Below, piece by piece: positions 18,506 through 27,389 of a stretch of 43,242 bases of DNA; positions within the stretch are counted from its first letter, which is position 1, and each line of letters begins with the position of its first letter. Position numbers and translations under genes: made by a program. The DNA lies in the NCBI GenBank assembly GCA_030765205.1, contig JAVCDB010000070.1, positions 1-43,242 of the forward strand. Reading direction: 5' to 3'. The stretch is from Candidatus Aadella gelida (GTDB lineage Bacteria > Omnitrophota > Gorgyraeia > Tantalellales > Tantalellaceae). The notes under the pieces were generated by a model, which saw nothing but the letters and a program-made list of their open reading frames with translations, was not told where the DNA came from and made no database searches.

Positions 18506-19713
18506 TCATACCTTATTGCTTTAACCGGATCTTGTCTTGACGCCTTCCATGCGGGATATAGCGCAGAAAGGATAGTTAGTATCCCTGCAACCGTAAGTAC
18601 CGAAACAATGTCAGGCATATCGACCTTAACCGGTATCTCTGTAAAGTAATACACATCGCTAGGAAATATCGGCGTACCTGTTACTTTCTCTATGAACCCA
18701 GCTATAACATTTATTTTTTTCGCAACTAAAATGCCCGCAAAAAAACCTGTCGCAACACCCGTAATACCTATAATCAAGCCTTCTATAAGAAACACTAAGT
18801 TTATCCCGGACGCGCTTGCTCCTATCGCTTTAAGTATCCCGATATCTTTAGTCTTCTCCATTACCATCATTATCAGCATCCCTGAGATATTAAAACAGGC
18901 AACCATCACTATAAGAGCGAGAATGATGAACATCATCTTTTTTTCCAAAGCAAGTGCGGACACCAAGTTCTTATCAAGATCCATCCAGCTTTTTACAATG
19001 TACGGATATCTGAAAGACTTTTGCAGATTACTTTTAACATCATTGACTTTCATCTCGTCCTGCACCTTAAGTCCTATCCCGCTAACGGACCTCCCCATAC
19101 GAAGAAGTTTCTGTGCAGTACCAAGATCCACCACTACGATATTGGAATCATAATCGTATCTTCCTGAAGTAAAGCTTCCCACAACTTTTAGTTTCGCGTG
19201 TTCCATATTAAGTGCAGAATACGGAACCACTATCTCAACCATATCTCCGAAAGCAATATTCTCAGTTTTCATTAGTTCATTCCCGACAACAATAGTTCCG
19301 GAATTAAGTTCATCTGACCCCGTTCCCATATAGTCTATAACATTCGTAACCCCACCTTCCGTACGGGAGTCTATCCCTTTAAGCAGGACTCCCGTAACAG
19401 ACCCTTTACTCTTAAGTATAGCTTGCCCTGTAATAAAAGGGGATGCGCTCACTATCCCTTCTTCCTGCAGCAAACTTGATGCCATTCTATCGGAATTATC
19501 TATCCCATCCTCGTTCAAAATGATCATATGAGAATAAGTCCCTATGATCTTGTTTTTTATCTCACTATCAAATCCGTTCATTATGGATAAGACCACAATA
19601 AGAGAAGCTACTCCAAGCGCTACTCCAAGCACAGAGATTACCCCAACGAAAGAGATCATTCTCTCTTTGCGCTTTGACAGAAAATATTTTATACTAATAA
19701 ATAATGGCCACAT
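18502..19713 (-). CDS. lipoprotein-releasing system permease LolC/LolE (start moved to MWPLF)
   Basis: FISIKYFLSKRKERMISFVGVISVLGVALGVASLIVVLSIMNGF...DIGILKAIGAS; the ORF-track N-terminal extension is repeat DNA. Confidence 0.9.
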   Translation of the reverse strand: MWPLFISIKYFLSKRKERMISFVGVISVLGVALGVASLIVVLSIMNGFDSEIKNKIIGTYSHMIILNEDGIDNSDRMASSLLQEEGIVSASPFITGQAILKSKGSVTGVLLKGIDSRTEGGVTNVIDYMGTGSDELNSGTIVVGNELMKTENIAFGDMVEIVVPYSALNMEHAKLKVVGSFTSGRYDYDSNIVVVDLGTAQKLLRMGRSVSGIGLKVQDEMKVNDVKSNLQKSFRYPYIVKSWMDLDKNLVSALALEKKMMFIILALIVMVACFNISGMLIMMVMEKTKDIGILKAIGASASGINLVFLIEGLIIGITGVATGFFAGILVAKKINVIAGFIEKVTGTPIFPSDVYYFTEIPVKVDMPDIVSVLTVAGILTILSALYPAWKASRQDPVKAIRYE

Positions 19714-19714
19714 A

Positions 19715-19896
19715 ATTCGGGACTCGTGGCTCGGGACTTGGGATTCGATCCCCAAGTCATGAACCACAGTCTACTCCATTCGTTATTCGTGATTCGTGGC
19801 TCGGGACTCGGGATTCGATCCCCGGGTCATGAACCACAGTCTACTCCATTCGTTATTCGTGACTCGGATCACGTGCCCCGAGTCACTAGCCACGAT
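19715..19896. repeat. 7-nt-periodic region with 70-bp tandem duplication and three consecutive hairpins
   Basis: 19731-19800 vs 19801-19870 differ at only 3 of the first 60 nt, all in the hairpin stem; third hairpin GTGACTCGG/CCGAGTCAC at 19859-19886. Confidence 0.85.
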
Positions 19897-21330
19897 CTAT
19901 TCCGGTCTCATATGCGGGAAGAATATAACTTCCCGGATATTGGCTGAATCCGTAAAAAGCATAGCTAACCGGTCTATACCTATTCCTAATCCCCCAGCCG
20001 GCGGCATTCCGTACTCCAGAGCGCGGACAAAATCTTCATCCATCATAGCGTCGGGGTCCGCTTTAACTTGTTCCTCGAACCTTTCTTTCTGGTCTATTGG
20101 ATCATTAAGTTCAGAATATGCATTCGCGATCTCCATTCCGCCCATATAAAGCTCGAACCTGTCGACCAATCCTGGCTTGTCTTTTTGTGACTTAGCCAAT
20201 GGGCTCAGTTCCTTGAACATATCAATTACAAAAACCGGATTATTTTCAGCTTGAGGTTCAACCATCTCTCCCACTATATTTATGATCTGGGTCTTACTAA
20301 CTTTGTCTCCTTCAAGTTCTATCCCTTTTGCTTTAAGTTTTCCTGCCCAATCTTTAGCCGAATCCTCGGTTCTTATGCCAAAATTGTCTTCCATAAGCTT
20401 GGCAAAAGATACACGTTTCCATTTTGTAAGGTCTATCTCTTTCCCCTGATAAGTCAACTTTTCAGTTCCAAGTATTTCCCGAGCCGCAGTGCGTATAAGG
20501 TCTTCTGTGAGCTTCATCATGCCTTCACAGTCAGAATAAGATTCATATGCTTCAAGCATGGTAAACTCAGGATTATGCCTGACTGAGATACCTTCATTCC
20601 TGAAAGACCTGTTTATTTCAAATACTTTCTCAAATCCGCCAACAAGAAGTTTTTTAAGATATAGTTCAGGTGCCACCCTCAAATAAAGCGGCATATCCAA
20701 AGCTTCATGATGAGTCTTAAAAGGCTTTCCAGCCGCTCCCCCGGCTATAGGATGCATCATAGGAGTTTCCACTTCAAGAAAATCCTTACCGTTTAGGTTA
20801 TTTCTTATGCTGCGTATAAGTTCTATACGCTTTTTGAATTTATCTTTTGCTTCATCATTGACTATAAGATCTACATATCTCTGACGGTACCTCGTCTCAA
20901 CATCTTTAAGTCCATGCCACTTTTCGGGAAGAGGCAGTAAAGATTTGGCTACCACCTTAAACTCGCTAACTTTGACCGTATCCTCGCCCGTCCTGGTCTT
21001 GAAGAGTTCTCCGTCAACCCCTACGATATCCCCGATATCTAAAGCTTTTAATACCTCAAAGGCTTCTTCGCCTATAACATCTTTCTTCAGATAGGCTTGC
21101 ATTCTTCCGGAAAAATCCTTTATATCCAAAAAGACGCTTTTTCCGTGCTCCCTCTTGGCCATGATCCTACCCGCAATCCTTACCTTCAGCCCTTCCTCAT
21201 AGTTTTCCTTCAAAGAAGCTATGCTGTCAGCTCCCGGGAATTCTTCGGCAAAAGGATTTATTCCTAACTCCTTGAGCCTTTTTAGATTTGTATACCTTTG
21301 TTCTATTATCTCATTTCTCTCTTCCATCAT
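19897..21330 (-). CDS. lysS: lysyl-tRNA synthetase, class II
   Basis: RYRQRYVDLIVN, FLEVETPMMHPIAGGAAGKPFKTHHEALDMPLYLRVAPELYLKKLLVGGFEKVFEI, MPPAGGLGIGIDRLAML. Confidence 0.97.
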   Translation of the reverse strand: MMEERNEIIEQRYTNLKRLKELGINPFAEEFPGADSIASLKENYEEGLKVRIAGRIMAKREHGKSVFLDIKDFSGRMQAYLKKDVIGEEAFEVLKALDIGDIVGVDGELFKTRTGEDTVKVSEFKVVAKSLLPLPEKWHGLKDVETRYRQRYVDLIVNDEAKDKFKKRIELIRSIRNNLNGKDFLEVETPMMHPIAGGAAGKPFKTHHEALDMPLYLRVAPELYLKKLLVGGFEKVFEINRSFRNEGISVRHNPEFTMLEAYESYSDCEGMMKLTEDLIRTAAREILGTEKLTYQGKEIDLTKWKRVSFAKLMEDNFGIRTEDSAKDWAGKLKAKGIELEGDKVSKTQIINIVGEMVEPQAENNPVFVIDMFKELSPLAKSQKDKPGLVDRFELYMGGMEIANAYSELNDPIDQKERFEEQVKADPDAMMDEDFVRALEYGMPPAGGLGIGIDRLAMLFTDSANIREVIFFPHMRPE

Positions 21331-21445
21331 AATCCTTTCTTATGTGCATCTGACTAGTTCCCACCTCTAAAGAGATTATGCAAAGAAAACCCTTTCCCCT
21401 GCTTGTACAAGGGAACATCTTCAGATAACCCTCACAGTACTCGTT
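21331..21445 (-). promoter_or_regulatory. structured 5' leader of lysS (candidate)
   Basis: UUCCC can pair locally with GGGGAA or distally as GUUCCC/GGGAAC, closed by CUGA/UCAG. Confidence 0.4.
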
Positions 21446-21451
21446 GTAAGG

Positions 21452-21480
21452 ATTATATATGCTATATATAGTAATGTCAA
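21452..21480 (-). promoter_or_regulatory. consensus sigma70-type promoter for the lysS operon
   Basis: Reverse strand TTGACA-17 nt-TATAAT: exact match to both hexamers. Confidence 0.85.
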
Positions 21481-21576
21481 TGTGATTTAAGAATATTATG
21501 GGCGAGAGTAAAAGAGCCGAATTTTTTGTATATGTTTATATATGTTTAGTGGTGTTTATTCTGGTTTGTATATGTT

Positions 21577-23577
21577 TTAGCTCTTTAGCATTTTGATGAA
21601 GCTTTCTTCATCAATTATCTTTATTCCGTGTTTTTTTGCCTCATCAAGTTTTGATCCTGCTTTTTCCCCGGCTACAACAATGTCTACTGAAGGACCAACT
21701 CCGGATGAAACCATGCCTCCTGCTTCCTCAACCCGCCTCTCGGCTTCTGACCTAGTAACCTGTATTAAGCTTCCGGTAAAAACAAATTTTTTTCCTTCAA
21801 GTTTTCCTTCAGGCACTTTCTTAAGTTTCGTGATCTTGACGCCATTTTCACCCAATTTATGAATTACTGACATATTATGTTTTTCTTTAAAAAATGCAAG
21901 TATGCCTCGCGCTATCTCCGGACCAATTTCATCTATTTCTGTAAAGTCTTCTTCTTTTGCGCTAGCAACCTTTTCTAACGTACCAAACTTTTTCGCTAAA
22001 ACTTTAGCAATGTGTTTTCCTACATTTCTTATCCCGAGAGCAAAAATAAATCTATCCAAAGCAATGGTCCTGGATTCTTCTATGGCTTTCAATAAATTTT
22101 CGGTTTTCTTTTCTTTCCATCCGGGGAGACTTAAAAGTTCTCCTTTTTTGAGGCAGTAAATATCCGCAGCACTTTTTATTAATCCATTATCAAAAAGCTG
22201 CGAGACTGTCTTATCCGAAAACCCCTCAATATCAACCGCATCCTTCGAAACATAATGGGTGATGGATTCCTTTATTTGTGCCGGACAGGTAAGACCAGCC
22301 GGGCATCTGTAAAAAACATCGGATTTTTCAACAGAAGCGCCGCAACTGGGACACTCGCCAGGCATCTTGAAAGATTTTTCTTTTCCCGTACGTTTTCCTT
22401 TTAAAACCTCCGAGATATACGGTATAACGTCTCCGGCCCTTTCAACTTTTACATAATCTCCTATCTTTATGCCTAGCCGCTTTACTTGATCCATATTGTG
22501 AAGAGTTGCGCGCGATACCGTTACCCCGCTTATATCAACACTTTGGAGGAATGCAAGCGGAGTAAGAACGCCTGTTCTTCCTACTTGCACTACTATGTCT
22601 TCGACCCTCGTGACTTCTTTGCACGCTTTAAATTTATACGCAACTGCCCATTTTGGATTTGTTGTCCTCATCCCAAGTTTTTTTTGGACCTCAAGTTTGT
22701 TAGCTTTTATAACTACGCCGTCTATTTCGTAATCAAGCGCGTCCCTTTCTTCCTCCAGGCGATGATGATATAAAATAGCGTCTTCCATACCGGCGCAATA
22801 AGTTGCTTTAGGAGACACGGTAAACCCCATTTTTTCCATAAGACTCAGCGCCTCTTTTTGAGTGGGCGGCATTTCCTCTGAATACGTCAATATTCTATAA
22901 CAATAAACGTGAAGTTTTCTGCCCGCGGTTATACGATAATCCAGCTGTCTCATAGACCCCGCTACTACATTACGCGGGTTTGCGAAAGGATCTTTCCCGT
23001 CTTTCACTTGCTGTTTATTTAGATTATTAAAATCTTTCAAATGCATCATGATCTCTCCGCGCACGGCAATAAGCCCGGGGGGATCTTTTATTTTTAGGCG
23101 TTCGGGTATATTCTTAATGGTCTTTAAATTAAGTGTTACGTCTTCACCTACCAATCCGTTACCTCTGGTAGATCCGCGCAGAAACCGGCCGTTTTCATAG
23201 ACGAGTTCTATGCTTATCCCGTCAAGCTTCATCTCGCATATATAATCAACCGGTCCTCCCGTTTCTTTCCTGCAGCTTTCATCAAACCGATATGCACCAT
23301 CCTCATCATTAACGCTTTCCAGGCTAAGCATAGGAGAGGTGTGTTCCACTTTAGAAAATTTATCCGGAATAGGAGCTCCAACTAATTGAGTAGGCGAATC
23401 CTTAAATTCATATTCAGGATATTCTTTCTCCAGGCCTTTAAGTTCTCGAATCAATGAGTCATACGCGGCATCTGATATTTCGGGCACACCCTTAGTGTAA
23501 TAAAGCTCATTATGCCGCTTTACCTCGTTCGACAGTTCTTTTATCTTTTTCTTTATATTGACCATACTGTTATCCAT
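21577..23577 (-). CDS. ligA: NAD-dependent DNA ligase (start at MDNSMVNIKK or 4 codons later)
   Basis: CEMKLDGISIELVYENGRFLRGSTRGNGLVGEDVT, Cys4 zinc finger CPSCGA..CPAGLTCPAQ, HhH, BRCT C-terminus. Confidence 0.95.
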   Translation of the reverse strand: MDNSMVNIKKKIKELSNEVKRHNELYYTKGVPEISDAAYDSLIRELKGLEKEYPEYEFKDSPTQLVGAPIPDKFSKVEHTSPMLSLESVNDEDGAYRFDESCRKETGGPVDYICEMKLDGISIELVYENGRFLRGSTRGNGLVGEDVTLNLKTIKNIPERLKIKDPPGLIAVRGEIMMHLKDFNNLNKQQVKDGKDPFANPRNVVAGSMRQLDYRITAGRKLHVYCYRILTYSEEMPPTQKEALSLMEKMGFTVSPKATYCAGMEDAILYHHRLEEERDALDYEIDGVVIKANKLEVQKKLGMRTTNPKWAVAYKFKACKEVTRVEDIVVQVGRTGVLTPLAFLQSVDISGVTVSRATLHNMDQVKRLGIKIGDYVKVERAGDVIPYISEVLKGKRTGKEKSFKMPGECPSCGASVEKSDVFYRCPAGLTCPAQIKESITHYVSKDAVDIEGFSDKTVSQLFDNGLIKSAADIYCLKKGELLSLPGWKEKKTENLLKAIEESRTIALDRFIFALGIRNVGKHIAKVLAKKFGTLEKVASAKEEDFTEIDEIGPEIARGILAFFKEKHNMSVIHKLGENGVKITKLKKVPEGKLEGKKFVFTGSLIQVTRSEAERRVEEAGGMVSSGVGPSVDIVVAGEKAGSKLDEAKKHGIKIIDEESFIKMLKS

Positions 23578-23592
23578 CTTTCTGTCCACACC

Positions 23593-23776
23593 TTGTACCG
23601 TTTGCAAATTCGTGAGGACAAGTGTCCCCTTTTTTGTGTTTAAAAGTGTCCCTCTAGTCAAAAAAGAAGACGGTACCTCTCCCGATACTTATGATAAAAC
23701 AGATCCTTATCCCCTGGGGACACTTTTAATCTTGGAAAAGGGGACACTTGCAAAGCTAAATTAGCAAACGGTACAA
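23593..23776. repeat. 184-bp element of three nested perfect inverted repeats
   Basis: TTGTACCGTTTGC/GCAAACGGTACAA (23593/23764), CAAGTGTCCCCTTTT/AAAAGGGGACACTTG (23619/23736), TTAAAAGTGTCCC/GGGACACTTTTAA (23640/23717). Confidence 0.85.
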
Positions 23777-23910
23777 ACTCGCGCACGCTCCCACGTCTGG
23801 TGTGCGATTGTACCTGTATCTTGTTAAAGCACGATCAAGCGCTTTGGGTTGTCTTTCTTGTAAAGTAAATATTTTTCGCCTTTTTTCAAGCAAGTGTTGT
23901 TGAATCAGAA

Positions 23911-23984
23911 GTTCTTCTTATCAAAACGTTTGCAGTAAAATATCTCTCTTTTGCATTTGTTGTGTTCTTTTTTACGTGGTGTTA
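23911..23984. repeat. dispersed 74-bp intergenic repeat, copy B
   Basis: See 1690-1763; same length and conserved blocks. Confidence 0.6.
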
Positions 23985-24028
23985 TGTAACCTGACGGAGA
24001 AAATTCCTTAATTTCCATATCGGTCATT

Positions 24029-24137
24029 CTCTGTCCATAGTCAATGGTCAATGGTCTCAGCCGAAGGCTGACCAGCCTATGGCTGGTATAGTCTTTTGTC
24101 TATTCTTCACCAAACACCATTCACTATTCACCGTCTC
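24029..24137. repeat. 7-nt-periodic array with two adjacent hairpins, overlapping the polX 3' end
   Basis: CCATAGTCAATGGTCAATGGTC; hairpins CAGCC-GAA-GGCTG (24058-24070) and CCAGCC-TAT-GGCTGG (24072-24086). Confidence 0.7.
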
Positions 24138-25861
24138 AATGCTTTCAACATCTTACCTAAGCTATATGTATTAAGAGCATCGTCTTTGACCAGCCATCCG
24201 CGTCTTGCGGTTATTACGCCGTACTTTATTTCATCAAGCTGATCTGTTTCATGCGCATCGGTATTAATAACGAACTTTGCCCCTAGTTCCTTCGCGCGAA
24301 TACAATGAAGGTCATTAAGGTCTGTGCGTTCTCCGTGTGTGTTGATCTCTAAAAAGATGTTATTCTCAGCAGCCTCTTTGAACACTTTATCAAAATCAAG
24401 TTCTATGGGCCTGCGTTTAGTTATAAGCCTTCCCGAAGGATGCGCTAACACATTTACATATTTGTTATCCATTGCTTTAAGCATGCGGCGCGTCTGACTT
24501 TTTTCGTCTAAAGAAAATTTGGAATGAACGGCAGCTATAACGATATCGGCTTCCTTTAGAGCATAGTCTTCCAGGTCAAGCTTCCCTTTTTCCAGTATAT
24601 CTACTTCAACGCCCGCTAAGACTTTAATACCTTTTATTGATCGATCTATTTTGCGTATTTTCTCCATTCTTTTCAAGAGCTGCTTCTCATCCATCCCTCT
24701 TGCTATTTTTACATACTGCGAATGATCCGTTACCGCTATGTATTTATACCCTTTCTTTTTAGCGCGCTCTATCATCTCCATAATATCGGCTCTTCCGTCA
24801 CTGGCCGTAGTGTGCAGATGAAGGTCGCCTTTTATATCCCCGATCTTTAAAAGTCCATCGGGCAAAGTCCCTTCCAGAGCGGCCTCTATCTCGCCTCTAT
24901 TTTCACGAAGTTCAGGCGGTATCCACTGCATTTTAAGAGCCTTATAAAGATCTTCTTCAGTTAGACCGGCGATATACTTTTCCTTCCCGGCTTTAGTAAC
25001 TTTAAAAACACCATATTCATTAACTTTGTATCCATACTTTTTGGCTATACTTCTTATCCTTACATTATGTTCCTTTGATCCCGTAAAATATACGAGTGAT
25101 GCTCCGAAACTCTTTGTATCCACTACGCGGATATCTACTTGAGTACCATTTTTTAAAGATATGCTGGATTTTGTGTCGCCGCGGGCTATGAGACTTTCTG
25201 TTTCCGGGTATCCGGTAAAGTGATCCATAACCTTATCTTTATCATCAGATTCGACCAATATGTCCAAGTCTCCGACCGTTTCCATGCCTCTTCGAAGACT
25301 ACCGGCTATTTCTATTTTTTTGATATATTTTGATTTTTTTAAATGCGCTACGATATCATTCGCGCATTCGTATGCTTCAGGAAGAAGCATACGCCCTTCT
25401 CTCTTCTTAAAATGCTTTATAGAATCTATTAGTTTTTCCTGCGTTTTTATGCCCATGCCTTCTATCGACTTCAGCCGGCCCTCCACGCAGGCAACTTCAA
25501 GGTCATGCGCGTTATTTATCCCGAGTTCGTCTTTGAGCTTCTTTATTTTTTTCGGGCCTAGCCCCGCCAGGTCGAGCATATCAAGGAACCCTTCGGGGAA
25601 TTCTTTCATAAGATCTTCATAATATGTCAGCTTCCCGGAAGATATAAGTTCAATTATCTTTTCCTTAAGATCCTTTCCTACACCGGGAATATCACCAAGA
25701 GAGGACTCGTCTTCAGAGTATATTTCTGACAATTCTCTGGAAAGACCGGATATATTATGCGCGGCTGTTCTATATGCACGCACTTTGAAAATATTCTCAT
25801 CCTTTATCTCAAGTGCATCAGCTATACGAAGAAATATATCCTCTATCTGCTTATTTTTCAT
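24128..25861 (-). CDS. polX: DNA polymerase/3'-5' exonuclease PolX (Pol beta + PHP domains)
   Basis: HhH motifs, EIAGSLRRGMETVGDLDILVES, PHP motifs DLHLHTTASDG, VTDHSQY, EINTHGER. Confidence 0.95.
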   Translation of the reverse strand: MKNKQIEDIFLRIADALEIKDENIFKVRAYRTAAHNISGLSRELSEIYSEDESSLGDIPGVGKDLKEKIIELISSGKLTYYEDLMKEFPEGFLDMLDLAGLGPKKIKKLKDELGINNAHDLEVACVEGRLKSIEGMGIKTQEKLIDSIKHFKKREGRMLLPEAYECANDIVAHLKKSKYIKKIEIAGSLRRGMETVGDLDILVESDDKDKVMDHFTGYPETESLIARGDTKSSISLKNGTQVDIRVVDTKSFGASLVYFTGSKEHNVRIRSIAKKYGYKVNEYGVFKVTKAGKEKYIAGLTEEDLYKALKMQWIPPELRENRGEIEAALEGTLPDGLLKIGDIKGDLHLHTTASDGRADIMEMIERAKKKGYKYIAVTDHSQYVKIARGMDEKQLLKRMEKIRKIDRSIKGIKVLAGVEVDILEKGKLDLEDYALKEADIVIAAVHSKFSLDEKSQTRRMLKAMDNKYVNVLAHPSGRLITKRRPIELDFDKVFKEAAENNIFLEINTHGERTDLNDLHCIRAKELGAKFVINTDAHETDQLDEIKYGVITARRGWLVKDDALNTYSLGKMLKALRR

Positions 25862-25946
25862 ATTCCAATCCTCGGGATACTATTAGCCCGACAATCTTAG
25901 ATTAATAACGTTTTCTAAAAATGGACGTATAGGCGGTGGATACCGC

Positions 25947-26354
25947 TTATTTGATATTCCCTTTCACAAACGAAGCAATGGCATTTTTATGTCTGTTCGG
26001 CATATCTAAAAATTTAATGCCGACCGCATATTCACCTTCAGAGTGTTCCTTATTATGAGTAACTTCACCCTTAAGATTCATTAGGTTTATCTGCCTTTTC
26101 CCGTCGTGATCGCGTCCCATAAGAGTGAACTGTATCTGCAGGTTGGTTTTCAGATCAAGTTTCCTTCCGGTAGTAAAAGATGTCCCTCCTTCACTCAAAT
26201 CAACCATTATCCCGGATTCCGTTTTTCTTGACACAAAAATGCCTTCTGGATTATATATCGAATAATCCACCATAAACCCTGCAGATACCCGGTCAAATTC
26301 ACGCCTGTTGATGTCTCCTATATTCTCCATCATAGCTATACCTCCCGGTTTCAA
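25947..26354 (-). CDS. PilZ-domain protein
   Basis: RREFDRV (RxxxR) and DLSEGG (DxSxxG) c-di-GMP-binding motifs. Confidence 0.88.
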   Translation of the reverse strand: MKPGGIAMMENIGDINRREFDRVSAGFMVDYSIYNPEGIFVSRKTESGIMVDLSEGGTSFTTGRKLDLKTNLQIQFTLMGRDHDGKRQINLMNLKGEVTHNKEHSEGEYAVGIKFLDMPNRHKNAIASFVKGNIK

Positions 26355-26737
26355 TCCTTATTTTTCACGAAAGAATCTAAAATATTTTTCTTTTCCGCAT
26401 CGACATTTATAAATTCTATCCCGACACGATATCCGTCCTTACCCATAGGCGTACTGTTCTTCACTTCACTCCTGATAATTATCTTTTGATGTTTTGACCC
26501 GCCCGTATAGTCGCGAGTTATGACAGTAAACTTTATTTCAAGTACTGTGCCTACAGGTAACTTATACTCTGTCAAGAACGCCGCTCCGCTTTCACTAAGA
26601 TCAGTCATAACAGAAGTATTATTATCCCCGCCGACCATTGTAACTACTTCAAAAGGAGAACACACTTTATATTCCAAAAAGAATTTAGCTCCCCCTCTTT
26701 TATGTCTTCTTTTTTCTATGCCGCCTTCTTCACTCAT
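26351..26737 (-). CDS. PilZ-domain protein
   Basis: KRRHKRGG (RxxxR) and DLSESG; overlaps the downstream PilZ gene by 4 nt. Confidence 0.87.
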   Translation of the reverse strand: MSEEGGIEKRRHKRGGAKFFLEYKVCSPFEVVTMVGGDNNTSVMTDLSESGAAFLTEYKLPVGTVLEIKFTVITRDYTGGSKHQKIIIRSEVKNSTPMGKDGYRVGIEFINVDAEKKNILDSFVKNKD

Positions 26738-26747
26738 CTTTATCCTC

Positions 26748-27389
26748 CTATGATCTGATCCCTAACTGCCCCGTAAAATCGCTGTAATCTGATATTTTTC
26801 GGTTCTTGTCAAAAATGATTATATCTTTTCCGTAGAACCATACTCTTCCTATAATGTCATCGGGATTTCCTTTAATGCTTCTTACGTCATCCTCTCCCAA
26901 ACCCAGAACAAGATCTGTTTTTTCTTCATGTTCCCGCTTTTCGATAACTTTTATGCCTAAAAATCCTTCTTCAGCGCATAGCCGGGCAATCTTTTCCGCG
27001 AACGCACTCATAGATTCTTTAGGAACCGATAAAAAATCTATCACCATTTTGTTCCCCGATCCATCCCTAAGTGTTACGTACGGTTCTTCGGACGGCACGC
27101 TGCTGAACACTCCTTCAAGCGCAGCTTCATATTCCTCGCCGGAAACACATTCGGTACTTGCAAGATCTCCCCCAAGCAAGCTACCTTCTTTTGTTCCGGC
27201 CAATTCATAGCAAGCATCCTCATTGCGTGAGGCGGTAACTATCCTTATTCGGAAAGTTTTACTGTCATCTGTAGTTATATCATATTCATTGATTAGATAC
27301 CAGCTTTCCGAAAAAGCTTCTTCGGAAAAACCGGATAATAGGATGGAAAGGGTGGCACCTGTGATCAAAAAAAACTTACATTTATCCAT
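26748..27389 (-). CDS. secreted protein of unknown function
   Basis: N-terminal signal-like helix MDKCKFFLITGATLSILLSGFSEEAFS; no domain recognised. Confidence 0.7.
   Translation of the reverse strand: MDKCKFFLITGATLSILLSGFSEEAFSESWYLINEYDITTDDSKTFRIRIVTASRNEDACYELAGTKEGSLLGGDLASTECVSGEEYEAALEGVFSSVPSEEPYVTLRDGSGNKMVIDFLSVPKESMSAFAEKIARLCAEEGFLGIKVIEKREHEEKTDLVLGLGEDDVRSIKGNPDDIIGRVWFYGKDIIIFDKNRKISDYSDFTGQLGIRS

Noticed and set aside
19714-19767. N-terminal extension of LolC/E (MVHDLGIESQVPSHESRI)
   Set aside because: Encoded by the heptad/hairpin repeat region; the conserved protein begins at MWPLFISIKYF.
21345-21375. T-box-like GAGGUGGGAACUAG in the lysS leader
   Set aside because: It only loosely resembles a T-box sequence; there is no specifier-loop or terminator arrangement I can support.
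21530-21580. AAACATATA-type short repeats at the ligA 3' end
   Set aside because: Only a few AT-rich units with irregular spacing; could be simple low-complexity sequence.
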